Shown here: piece after piece, positions 42,144 to 52,149 of the stretch
Numbering within the stretch: the stretch's first letter is position 1
Layout of the letters: every line of letters begins with the position of its first letter
Source of the DNA: QHXQ01 sp036389395
GTDB taxonomy: Bacteria > Acidobacteriota > Blastocatellia > Pyrinomonadales > Pyrinomonadaceae
DNA: 64,000 nucleotides
Direction: 5' to 3'
Assembly (NCBI GenBank): GCA_036389395.1
Contig: DASVPY010000058.1
Coordinates: forward strand, 1-64,000
Position numbers and translations under genes: made by a program
Notes under the pieces: model-generated
The model's database searches: none
What the model was told of the DNA's origin: nothing
The model's input: the letters and a program-made list of their open reading frames with translations, nothing else

Positions 42144-42966
42144 GCGGATCGAGGCGCTGGTGGCCGACGCCAAGGGCGCGTACACGGCGGCGGACTTCGC
42201 GCTGTTCGAGGAGTTCCGAAGCGCGCTTGAGCGCGGCGCGGTGCGCGCGGCCGAGCGCGACGCGGACGGCCGCTGGCGCACGAACGCCTGGGTGAAGCAG
42301 GGCATCCTGCTCGGCTTCCGCATGGGGCAACTCGCCGACATGTCGCCCGCGGATCGGAGCCTCGTCTTCTTCGACAAGGCGACCTACCCGGTGCGCGCGA
42401 CGACGATTGCGGAGCGCGTGCGCATCGTGCCCGGCGGGTCGAGCGTGCGCGCGGGCGCGTACCTCGCGCCGGGCGTCGTCTGTATGCCGCCGATGTACGT
42501 CAACGTCGGCGCGTACGTGGACGAGGGCACGATGATCGACAGCCACGCGCTGGTCGGTTCGTGCGCGCAGGTGGGCAAGCGCGTACACCTGTCGGCGGCG
42601 GCGCAGGTGGGCGGCGTGCTTGAGCCGGTCGGGGCCGTGCCGGTCGTGATCGAGGACGACGTGCTGGTCGGCGGCAACTGCGGCGTGTACGAGGGGACAA
42701 TCGTGCGCGCGGGCGCGGTGCTCGCGCCGGGCACGATCCTGACGGGCGCGACGCCCGTCTATGATCTCGTGCGCGAAGAAGTTTATCGGCGCACCGGCGA
42801 CGCGCCGCTTGAGATACCGGCGGGCGCGGTGGTCGTGCCCGGCGCGCGCGCCCTCGCGAGCGAGCGCGGGCGCGCGTGGGGCCTCTCGCTCTACGCGCCG
42901 GTCATCGTCAAGTACCGCGACGAGAAGACGGACAGCGCGGTGCGGTTGGAGGACTACTTGCGTTGA
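42130..42966 (+). CDS. dapD: tetrahydrodipicolinate N-succinyltransferase
   Basis: A 278-residue left-handed beta-helix acyltransferase. The hexapeptide-repeat domain covers about 95-230: VRIVPGGSSVRAGAYLAPGV, MPPMYVNVGAYVDEGTMIDS, VGSCAQVGKRVHLSAAAQVG and IEDDVLVGGNCGVYEGTIV. These are the standard DapD signatures, including the MIDSHALVGSCAQ active-site segment. It succinylates tetrahydrodipicolinate, which sets the operon's pathway as the succinylase route. The start at 42130 overlaps the dapA end by 14 bp. Confidence 0.95.
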   Translation: MSLRERIEALVADAKGAYTAADFALFEEFRSALERGAVRAAERDADGRWRTNAWVKQGILLGFRMGQLADMSPADRSLVFFDKATYPVRATTIAERVRIVPGGSSVRAGAYLAPGVVCMPPMYVNVGAYVDEGTMIDSHALVGSCAQVGKRVHLSAAAQVGGVLEPVGAVPVVIEDDVLVGGNCGVYEGTIVRAGAVLAPGTILTGATPVYDLVREEVYRRTGDAPLEIPAGAVVVPGARALASERGRAWGLSLYAPVIVKYRDEKTDSAVRLEDYLR

Positions 42967-42991
42967 AGGAGTCGCGGTCGGAGGATTGTCG

Positions 42992-44125
42992 TTGAGCGAG
43001 TTTCGGCCGGCCGCGCGGCTGCGCGGGATCGAGAAGAGCATGATCCGGCAGGTCTTCGACCGCGCGCGGCCGGGCAGCATCAACCTCGGCCTCGGCGAGC
43101 CGGACGTGCCCACGCCCGACGTGATCCGGCGCGCGGCCGCGCGCGTCGTCCTCGAAGAGCAGAACGGCTACACCGTGCACGCCGGTCTGCCCGCGTTGCG
43201 TGCGCGCGTCGCCGCCGACTACCCGTGCCTCGCCGCCGACCCGGCGCGCGTCGTCATCACCGCCGGCTCACAGGAGGCGCTCTACCTCGTCCTGCTGACG
43301 CTCGTGGACGAGGGCGACGAGGTGCTCTTGCCCGATCCGGGCTTCGTCGCCTACCCGACCATCGTCCGCATGGCGGGCGGCGTGCCGGTCTTCTACCGCC
43401 TGCCGGCGGCCGATGATTTCGCGTTCGACGCCGACGAGTTCCGGCGGCGCGTGACGCCGCGCACGAAGGCTGTCGTCTGTATCAGTCCGTCGAACCCGAC
43501 CGGGCGGACGTTGACGAATGACGATCTCGCGGCGATGGCCGACGCGCTCGCGGGCACGGGCGCGCACCTCATCAGCGACGAAATCTACCGCGACCTTTAT
43601 TACACCGACGCGCGCCCCGCTTCGCCCTCCGAACACTACGAGCGGACGGTGGTCATCGGCGGCTTGTCGAAGTCTCTGAGCATGACGGGTTGGCGGCTGG
43701 GGTGGCTCGGCGGCCCCGCGCCCGTGGTGGCGAGCGCGCTCGTCCTGCACGGCTACGTCACGACCTGCGCCTCGACCGTCTCGCAGAAGACGGCGCTCGC
43801 CGCCTGGACGCCTGAGGCCGAAGAGGCGCGCGCTCGTATCCGGCGCACCTTCCGCGCGCGCCGCGATCACCTGCTCGCGCTCGTCCGCGAAGAGTTGCGC
43901 CTGCCCGTCGTCGAGCCGCAAGGCGCGTTCTACATGATGCTGGACGTGCGCGCGCACGGCGACTCGATGTCGGTGTGCGAGGCGCTGCTGGCGCACGCCG
44001 TCATCACCGTGCCGGGCGGGGCCTTCGGGCGCGAGGGCGAAGGCTACCTGCGCGTCTCCTTCTGCGCCGACCACGAGACGCTCGCCGAAGGCGTGCGCCG
44101 AATGCGCGCCGCGCTTAAACTGTGA
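42992..44125 (+). CDS. dapC: PLP aminotransferase, probable succinyl-diaminopimelate aminotransferase
   Basis: A 377-residue fold-type I aminotransferase of class I/II. GGAGG precedes the TTG start. INLGLGEPDVPTP opens the domain; VVCISPSNPTGRTL carries the Asn of the PLP site, ISDEIYRDLYY the Asp/Tyr, and GGLSKSLSMTGWRLGWLG the Schiff-base lysine. YLRVSFCADHETL near the end supplies the carboxylate-binding Arg. Such enzymes include AspC-type and DapC-type proteins; placement between dapD and asd points to N-succinyl-2-amino-6-ketopimelate as substrate. That assignment is from context. Confidence 0.7.
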   Translation: MSEFRPAARLRGIEKSMIRQVFDRARPGSINLGLGEPDVPTPDVIRRAAARVVLEEQNGYTVHAGLPALRARVAADYPCLAADPARVVITAGSQEALYLVLLTLVDEGDEVLLPDPGFVAYPTIVRMAGGVPVFYRLPAADDFAFDADEFRRRVTPRTKAVVCISPSNPTGRTLTNDDLAAMADALAGTGAHLISDEIYRDLYYTDARPASPSEHYERTVVIGGLSKSLSMTGWRLGWLGGPAPVVASALVLHGYVTTCASTVSQKTALAAWTPEAEEARARIRRTFRARRDHLLALVREELRLPVVEPQGAFYMMLDVRAHGDSMSVCEALLAHAVITVPGGAFGREGEGYLRVSFCADHETLAEGVRRMRAALKL

Positions 44126-44158
44126 ACGCGAAGGAATTTGACTAAGCGGAGAAACTGG

Positions 44159-45238
44159 ATGAGTGAGAAGTTGAGGATCGGGATACTGGGCGCGACGGGG
44201 ATGGTCGGGCAGCGGTTCGTGCAGTTGTTGGCGGCGCACCCGCAGTTCGAGTTGGCGGCGCTGGCGGCGTCGGATCAGTCGCAGGGCAAGACTTACGGCG
44301 AGGCTTGTACGTGGCGTCTGCCCGGCGAGATGCCGGCGGCGGCGCGCGCACTCGTCGTCGCGCCGCCGCGCCCGCCGCTCGACTGCGACCTCGTCTTCTC
44401 CAGCCTGCCCGGCGGCATCGCGCGCGAAACGGAAGAGGCGTTCGCACGCGCCGGCTACCCCGTCATCAGCAACTCGTCCGCCTTCCGCATGGACGAAGAC
44501 GTGCCGCTCCTGATCCCGGAGATCAACCACGAGCACCTCGCGCTGCTCGAACGCCAGACGACGACGCACGACGCGGGCGGCTTCATCGTCACCAACCCGA
44601 ACTGCTCGACCATCATGCTCGCGCTCGCGCTCGCGCCGCTCCACCAACGCTTCGGCGTGGAGGCCGTCGTCGCCACGACCTTGCAGGCGCTCTCCGGCGC
44701 GGGCTACCCCGGCGTCGCCTCGCTCGACGTGGTTGATAACGTGCTGCCGTTCATTGACAGTGAGGAGGAGAAGATCGAGACCGAGACGCTGAAGATTTTA
44801 GGCCGGTGCGACGGCGGGCGCGTCACGCCCGCGCCGATGAAGGTGAGCGCGCAAGTCCACCGCGTCAACGTCTCGGACGGCCACATGGCGGCCGTGCGCG
44901 TGAAGCTTGCCCGCCCGGCCGAACTCGCCGAGGTGCGCGCGGCGCTCGCAGATTTCGCCGCGCTGCCGCAAGAGCTGCGCCTGCACAGCGCGCCCGCGCG
45001 GCCCATCGTCGTCCGCGCCGAGCGCGACCGCCCGCAGCCGCGCCTCGACCGCGACGCGGGCGGCGGTATGAGCGTCACCGTCGGCCGGCTCGCGCCCGAC
45101 AGGGTGCTCGACTTCCGCTTCGTCGCGCTCAGCCACAACACGATCCGCGGCGCGGCCGGCGCGGCGCTCTTAAACGCCGAGTTGTTGCTAGCGACCGGCC
45201 GCTTGCAACCGAAAGGGGCCGCGCGCGTCGCCGTCTGA
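44159..45238 (+). CDS. asd: aspartate-semialdehyde dehydrogenase (archaeal/fungal type)
   Basis: A 359-residue aspartate-semialdehyde dehydrogenase. GILGATGMVGQRFVQLL is the NADP-binding motif; VTNPNCSTIMLALAL contains the catalytic Cys149; VSAQVHRVNVSDGHMAAV has the substrate His. The 'NPNCST' form and length put it in the archaeal/fungal-type branch rather than with E. coli Asd. It reduces aspartyl phosphate, made by lysC at the operon's other end. It closes the operon. CGGAGA is its probable ribosome site. Confidence 0.93.
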   Translation: MSEKLRIGILGATGMVGQRFVQLLAAHPQFELAALAASDQSQGKTYGEACTWRLPGEMPAAARALVVAPPRPPLDCDLVFSSLPGGIARETEEAFARAGYPVISNSSAFRMDEDVPLLIPEINHEHLALLERQTTTHDAGGFIVTNPNCSTIMLALALAPLHQRFGVEAVVATTLQALSGAGYPGVASLDVVDNVLPFIDSEEEKIETETLKILGRCDGGRVTPAPMKVSAQVHRVNVSDGHMAAVRVKLARPAELAEVRAALADFAALPQELRLHSAPARPIVVRAERDRPQPRLDRDAGGGMSVTVGRLAPDRVLDFRFVALSHNTIRGAAGAALLNAELLLATGRLQPKGAARVAV

Positions 45239-45318
45239 ACCGGCCCGCCCAAGCGCGTTCCGCCGCGCAGGCTTGGAGGCAGCGCGATAGTTAAAAGACG
45301 GCGCGCGCCGCGCGCACC

Positions 45319-46095
45319 GTGAAGCTCGAACGTATGCAGGCGTGGATCATCAACTGGTTGCGGACGGTCTCTTGGCCGGCGGCGTTCGGCGTCTTCCTGG
45401 CCGAGAACGTGCTCATCCTGCTGCTAGTCGTCGCCGTCGGGCACTGGGTCGGGCGGCGTTGCGTGGGGCGCAGGGTGGCGCTTGCGCCTGAGCCGTTGAC
45501 GGCGGCCGAGTTGGCGGCGGCCGGCGCGAACGTGCTGCTCAACACGCTGACCACGCTGGCGGGGCTGTGGCTGTGGCGCGCGGGCGTGATCCGGTTCAGA
45601 TCGGACACGGGGCTGCGCGCCGCCCTCGACGTGCTCGTGCTGCTAGTCGGCATGGACGCACTGATGTACCTCTTGCACCGCGTGGCGCACACGCGCCTGC
45701 TCTTCGCGGCGCTGCACCAGTTTCATCACCGCTTCGACCGCCCGCGGCCGCTGACGCTGTTCGCGCTGAGTCCGGTCGAGAACGTAGCGTTCGGCGGGCT
45801 GTGGCTGGCGTTCATCACGGTCTACCACGCGTCTTGGCTCGGCATGTCAACCTACCTGTTCCTGAACGTCCTGTTCGGCGCGGTCGGGCATCTCGGCGTC
45901 GAGCCGTGCCCGCCCGCGTGGGCGCGCCGGCCCGTGCTCCGACACCTCGCCGGCAGTTCCTTTCACGCGCAGCACCACCAAGACCTGCGCCACAACTTCG
46001 GCTTCTACACCCTCATCTGGGATCGCCTGTTCGGGACGGTGCGCGCCGACTACGAGACCGACTACGGCCGCGTCCCGCGCTGGCTCGAAGAATGA
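45319..46095 (+). CDS. sterol desaturase/fatty acid hydroxylase-family membrane protein
   Basis: A 258-residue integral membrane di-iron enzyme. Three to four hydrophobic segments lie in the first 200 residues. The histidine boxes are HRVAH, HQFHH and HAQHH (residues about 120-125, 133-137 and 215-219), spaced as in the fatty acid hydroxylase superfamily. Members hydroxylate or desaturate sterols, carotenoids or lipid chains; a substrate cannot be chosen from sequence. It stands alone. The start is uncertain: the GTG at 45319 or the ATG at 45334. Confidence 0.8.
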   Translation: MKLERMQAWIINWLRTVSWPAAFGVFLAENVLILLLVVAVGHWVGRRCVGRRVALAPEPLTAAELAAAGANVLLNTLTTLAGLWLWRAGVIRFRSDTGLRAALDVLVLLVGMDALMYLLHRVAHTRLLFAALHQFHHRFDRPRPLTLFALSPVENVAFGGLWLAFITVYHASWLGMSTYLFLNVLFGAVGHLGVEPCPPAWARRPVLRHLAGSSFHAQHHQDLRHNFGFYTLIWDRLFGTVRADYETDYGRVPRWLEE

Positions 46096-46096
46096 C

Positions 46097-46166
46097 TCTC
46101 TTTGCGGTTAAGTCCGAAACCTCTAACCGCAAAGGACGCAGAGAGGGCCGCGAAGGGCCGCAAAGT
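46097..46166. repeat. family A inverted repeat, copy 3 (short left arm)
   Basis: CTCTTTGCGGTTA and TAACCGCAAAGGACGCAGAG pair around a short loop, with extra CGAAGGGCCGCAAAG on the right. It lies between two convergent genes and ends exactly at the stop codon of the small hypothetical gene. Confidence 0.75.
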
Positions 46167-46167
46167 T

Positions 46168-46455
46168 TTATTGTTTGGTGTCTGGCTCCCAGCCTTCGGC
46201 GATGGCGGTGGCGAGGAGGATTTCGGCGGCGGTGAGCGGGCGGTCGGGGTCGGGGTTGTCGCCGAGTTCGGGGTCGAGCGCGGGCGGGATGGGGAAGTAG
46301 TCGAGACCGGCGCGCTCGTCCGCGCCCAACTCTGCGCCGCGGCACGGGCGCGGGCGCGGCACGCGGCCCCCCTGGTCGAGCACGAAGCAGTCGTAGCCCC
46401 GCTCGCGCCAGTAGCGCAGCACGTGCCAGGCGTTGTCGAAGCTCTCAACTATCAT
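46168..46455 (-). CDS. small hypothetical protein
   Basis: A 95-residue acidic protein, not recognised. It opens MIVESFDNAWHVLRYWRERG and ends in a segment of TAAEILLATAIAEGWEPDTK. There is no signal peptide or membrane segment. A Pro/Asp-rich stretch (YFPIPPALDPELGDNPDPDR) separates the two helical parts. It lies between a family A and a family D repeat; its stop codon abuts the former. The next minus-strand gene, another hypothetical, is 67 bp upstream and may be co-transcribed through the family D hairpin. Confidence 0.6.
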   Translation of the reverse strand: MIVESFDNAWHVLRYWRERGYDCFVLDQGGRVPRPRPCRGAELGADERAGLDYFPIPPALDPELGDNPDPDRPLTAAEILLATAIAEGWEPDTKQ

Positions 46456-46460
46456 GGTAA

Positions 46461-46563
46461 AGCAGTGACGAGTGACGAGTGACGAGTGACAAGCAAAAGC
46501 TTTGTCTTTAACTCGTCGCTCATCACTCGTCACCGTCTTTCTGCTCGTCACTCGTCACTGCTT
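46461..46563. repeat. family D inverted repeat, copy 2, running into a gene
   Basis: AGCAGTGACGAGTGACGAGT with further GACGAGTGAC units is mirrored by ACTCGTCGCTCATCACTCGT and CTGCTCGTCACTCGTCACTG. The right arm forms the last dozen or so codons of the gene ending at 46523. Confidence 0.85.
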
Positions 46564-47056
46564 CACTGAGGTCGGCTTCGGCGAGGCGGGCGGTGAGCCA
46601 TTGGCGGAAGATGTCGGCCTCGCGCCCCTTGCTCGTCCAGCGGGCGCGGTCGAACATGGTGAGCGCCATCGTGAGCGCGTGGTGCTGGCCCGCGCGGTCG
46701 CCCGCGAACTCGAACTGCCGGTAGAGCCGATCAATGATCTCGACGCTCTCGCGCGCCGCCGCCTCGTCGCGGAAGCCGAGCCGGTTGGCGAAGAACTTCG
46801 AGTAGACGTTCATCGGGTGCGCGGTCGAGGTGTAGAGATCGAAGTAGCCCGTCTTCAAGCCCGCCTCCTGCAAGACCGAGCCGACGTAGCTGGGGCGCGC
46901 CCCCGTGATCATTGCCAGGTCTTCGACCTCGTTGATGCCCGACATGAAGAGCGCCAATATTTGATCCTTCTTGCTCGCGCGGGCCGCGCGCGCCTCTACG
47001 CGCCCGCCCGCCGCCCGCTTCACGAGCGCAGTCTGCTTTTTCGCCGCCGTCGCCAT
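46523..47056 (-). CDS. hypothetical protein with possible helix-turn-helix
   Basis: A 177-residue protein with AGGAGG before the ATG. The N-terminal 30 residues are Ala/Lys/Arg-rich. Residues about 30-67 (KDQILALFMSGINEVEDLAM then ITGARPSYVGSVLQEAGL) look like a helix-turn-helix of the kind used in recombinase- or sigma-type DNA binding. The middle part (FANRLGFRDEAAARESVEII) is helical with no known family. The last residues, SEAVTSDEQKDGDE, are encoded by the family D repeat and so were probably added when the repeat inserted. Function unknown. Confidence 0.6.
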   Translation of the reverse strand: MATAAKKQTALVKRAAGGRVEARAARASKKDQILALFMSGINEVEDLAMITGARPSYVGSVLQEAGLKTGYFDLYTSTAHPMNVYSKFFANRLGFRDEAAARESVEIIDRLYRQFEFAGDRAGQHHALTMALTMFDRARWTSKGREADIFRQWLTARLAEADLSEAVTSDEQKDGDE

Positions 47057-47377
47057 CGTCTAAAACCTCCTTGTTTGCGCACCGCCGCTCCGGCACGGCT
47101 CTGCTCCGCCTCTGCTTATCGGGGGTACGCTTCAAATTACTACAACCCCGCGGCCGCGCAAAGCGGCATTTACCACAGAGACACAGAGGGCACAGAGGAT
47201 GCACGGAGGCCGGACGGTTCAAGACACGCTGGAATTTTTCGCGGCGCGACTTCAAGGCGCGGGCGCGGGCTGGTAAACTGCTGGCGTTCAAGACGGCAAT
47301 TCGGTCGGTCTCAAGTCTCCTCGCCGCGGCGCAGGTTTGCGCGAGCGGCGCGGGGGCTTTGCAGGGCACACACGGAC
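47057..47377. other. intergenic region with a half repeat
   Basis: No gene is supported between the divergent hypothetical and GH57 genes. A single family B arm lies at 47171-47209. The remainder presumably contains both promoters, but none is evident. Confidence 0.55.
47171..47209. repeat. family B repeat, solo arm
   Basis: TACCACAGAGACACAGAGGG with CACAGAGGATGCACGGAGG has no complementary arm nearby. It matches the left arm of copy 3 at 12321. It appears to be a decayed or half element. Confidence 0.75.
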
Positions 47378-49846
47378 ATGAACACGGCGCTCATCATCCA
47401 CGGCCACTTCTACCAGCCGCCGCGCGAGAACCCCTGGACGAACACCATCGAGCCGCAGCCGAGCGCGCGCCCGTTCCCCAACTGGAACGAGCGCATCCAC
47501 CGCGAGTGCTACCGGCCCAACGCCTACGCCCGCGTGGTTGATTCGCGCGGGCGCGTCGAACGCATCGTCAACAACTACGCCAACATCAGTTTCAACTTCG
47601 GCCCGACCCTGTGCTCCTGGCTCGCGCAGTTCCACCCGGAGACCTACGCGCGCATCATCGAGGCCGACCGCGCGAGCGCGCGCCGCCAATGGGGCCACGG
47701 CAACGCCATCGCGCAGGGCTACCACCACGCCATCCTGCCGCTCTGCAACGAGCGCGACCGGCGCACGGAAATTCGCTGGGGCCTGACCGACTTCCGCCGC
47801 CGCTTCAGCCGCCCCGCCGAGGCCCTCTGGCTGCCCGAAACGGCCGCCAACGACGCCACGCTCGGCGCGCTCATCGAAGAAGGCTTGCGCTTCGTCATCC
47901 TCTCGCCGCACCAGGCCGAGCGCGTGCGCCCCCTGGGTGCGGAGGTGTGGAGCAGCGTCGGCAGCGGCAGCGTTGACCCGCGCCAGCCCTACCGCTACTT
48001 CCACCGCGACGGCTCGGGCCGCTCCATCGCCGTCTTCTTCTACGACGGGCACGTCGCCAAGACCATCGCCTTCGACGGCGTGCTCGCCTCAAGCCACTTC
48101 CTGCTCGACCGCATCGAGCGCGCGGTGGGCGACGGCGGCGCGCTCGTCAACGTCGCTACGGACGGCGAAAGTTACGGCCACCACTTCATGTTCGGCGACC
48201 GCTGCCTCGCCTACGCGCTCGAAGTCGAGGCGCGCGGGCGCGGCTTCGAGGTGACGAACTACGGCGCGTTCCTCGCGCAGAACGAGCCGACCTACGAAGT
48301 CGAGATCAAGCCGGGGCCGAACGACGAGGGCACGGCTTGGAGTTGCGCGCACGGCCTGGGGCGCTGGGCGCGCGACTGTAGCTGCCACGCGGGCGCGCGC
48401 GAGGGCTGGCATCAGAAGTGGCGCACGCCCCTGCGCGCCGCGCTCGAATTCCTGCGCGATGAGGCGGCCGAACTGTTCGAGACCGAGGGCGGCGACCTGT
48501 TCCGCGACCCCTGGGCCGCGCGCGACGCCTACGCCGAGCTGCTCGTCGAGCCGCGCGCCGACCGCGCCGCCTGGCTCGCGCGCCAGACGGGCCGCCACCT
48601 CGACGCGGACGAGCAGGTGCGCGCGCTCACGCTGCTTGAGTTGCAGCGCAGCGCCCTCGCCATGTTCACGAGCTGCGGCTGGTTCTTTAACGACCTCTCC
48701 GGCATCGAGACCGTGCAGGACTTGAAGTACGCGGGCCGCGTCATGGACTTCTTCGGCGAGCTGAAGACGAAGCCGCCGCGCGCGCAGTTCCTCGACATAC
48801 TGGCCGAGGCCGATAGCAACGTGCCGGAGTACGGCAACGGCGCGGACATCTACCGGCGCTTCGTGGACGGCGCGCGCGTCACGATAGCGCACGTCGCGGC
48901 GAGCCTCGCCATCGCCAGCCTCGTCGATCAGCCGGACGAGCGCGACGAGCTGGCCGGCTACGCCTTCGCCCGCTCCGAGCTTGAGCAGCAGCGCCACGGG
49001 CGGCTCGCGCTCGCCACCGCGCGCATCGATCTCGAATCGGTCGCCACCGGCAAGCAGCAGTCGTACCAGGCGGCCGCCATGCAGTTCGGCGACATAGATT
49101 TTTACTGCGCGCTCAAAGAGTTCTTGAACGAGGAAGAGTTCAACGCGGCGACCGAGCGGGTGTGGGCCGAGTTCCGCACCGCTTCGCTGCCGACGCTCTT
49201 GCGCGTCATGCAGGACAAGTTCGGGCCGCGCGAGTTCGGTCTCGAACACCTGCTGCCCGAAGGGCGCAAACGCACCTACGAGATCGTCTTCGGGCAGATG
49301 GTCGCGCGCTTCGCCGAAGAGTACGAGCGGCTGTACGAAGAGAACCGGCGCAACATCGAGATTTTGCAGCGCGCGGGCTTCGAGTTGCCGGTCGAGCTGC
49401 GCGCCGCCGCCGAGTTCACCATGACGCGCCGCTTCGAGCAGGCGTTGAGCGGGCTGGAAGACGCCGACCCGCTTGCCTACCAGCGGGCGCAGCAGATCGC
49501 CGACGAGATCGCGCGCCACGGCTACCGGATTGATCGGACGAACCTACAGCAACACCTGGAAGAACTGTTGACGCGCGCCGTGCGCCGCGCCGTCGCGCAG
49601 CCCGCGGCCGAGCACTACGGCGCGGCGCTCGCGCTCATCAACATCGCGCAACTGCTCGACCTCGAAGCCAACTTCGAGCGCGCGCAGGAGAGCGTCTACG
49701 AGACGCTCATGCGCGGCGCGCCGCTCACGGAGGGCTTGCGCGAGCTGGCCGCGCTGCTCCACCTCGCGCCCGCGCTCCTGCGCCCCGCCGGGGCCAAACC
49801 GAAGCAACCGGCGGGGCCGGCCGAGCCAGTCGTCGCTGCGTCGTGA
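47378..49846 (+). CDS. GH57-family protein with DUF3536
   Basis: An 822-residue protein. NTALIIHGHFYQPPRENPWT and NWNERIHRECYRPNAYAR are the glycoside hydrolase family 57 opening seen in the DUF3536 subgroup. RPAEALWLPETAANDATLGA contains the Glu expected as catalytic nucleophile. VNVATDGESYGHHFMFGDRC matches the conserved acid region. From about residue 280 the sequence is DUF3536, mainly helical, with SCAHGLGRWARDCSCHAGAR. GH57 enzymes act on alpha-glucans (amylase, branching or galactosidase). The branching enzyme gene follows at 49960, so a role in glycogen or maltodextrin metabolism is likely. Exact activity is not known. No signal peptide, so cytoplasmic. Confidence 0.8.
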   Translation: MNTALIIHGHFYQPPRENPWTNTIEPQPSARPFPNWNERIHRECYRPNAYARVVDSRGRVERIVNNYANISFNFGPTLCSWLAQFHPETYARIIEADRASARRQWGHGNAIAQGYHHAILPLCNERDRRTEIRWGLTDFRRRFSRPAEALWLPETAANDATLGALIEEGLRFVILSPHQAERVRPLGAEVWSSVGSGSVDPRQPYRYFHRDGSGRSIAVFFYDGHVAKTIAFDGVLASSHFLLDRIERAVGDGGALVNVATDGESYGHHFMFGDRCLAYALEVEARGRGFEVTNYGAFLAQNEPTYEVEIKPGPNDEGTAWSCAHGLGRWARDCSCHAGAREGWHQKWRTPLRAALEFLRDEAAELFETEGGDLFRDPWAARDAYAELLVEPRADRAAWLARQTGRHLDADEQVRALTLLELQRSALAMFTSCGWFFNDLSGIETVQDLKYAGRVMDFFGELKTKPPRAQFLDILAEADSNVPEYGNGADIYRRFVDGARVTIAHVAASLAIASLVDQPDERDELAGYAFARSELEQQRHGRLALATARIDLESVATGKQQSYQAAAMQFGDIDFYCALKEFLNEEEFNAATERVWAEFRTASLPTLLRVMQDKFGPREFGLEHLLPEGRKRTYEIVFGQMVARFAEEYERLYEENRRNIEILQRAGFELPVELRAAAEFTMTRRFEQALSGLEDADPLAYQRAQQIADEIARHGYRIDRTNLQQHLEELLTRAVRRAVAQPAAEHYGAALALINIAQLLDLEANFERAQESVYETLMRGAPLTEGLRELAALLHLAPALLRPAGAKPKQPAGPAEPVVAAS

Positions 49847-49860
49847 GTTTGTTTCCTAAG

Positions 49861-49936
49861 CCTTCTGCGCGTCTGCGCGTCTTCGCGTGAGACTTTTTTA
49901 ACCTCGCGCAAAGACGTAAAGGCGCGAAGACGAGGG
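49861..49936. repeat. family E inverted repeat (cgcgcaaagacg)
   Basis: CCTTCTGCGCGTCTGCGCGT with CTTCGCGTGAG pairs imperfectly with CTCGCGCAAAGACGTAAAGG and CGCGAAGACG around a run of T. It lies between the GH57 and branching-enzyme genes. Only this copy is seen. Confidence 0.7.
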
Positions 49937-49959
49937 CGTAACGGACAGGGGTGCTTGAT

Positions 49960-52145
<2,186 letters not shown>

Positions 52146-52149
<4 letters not shown>

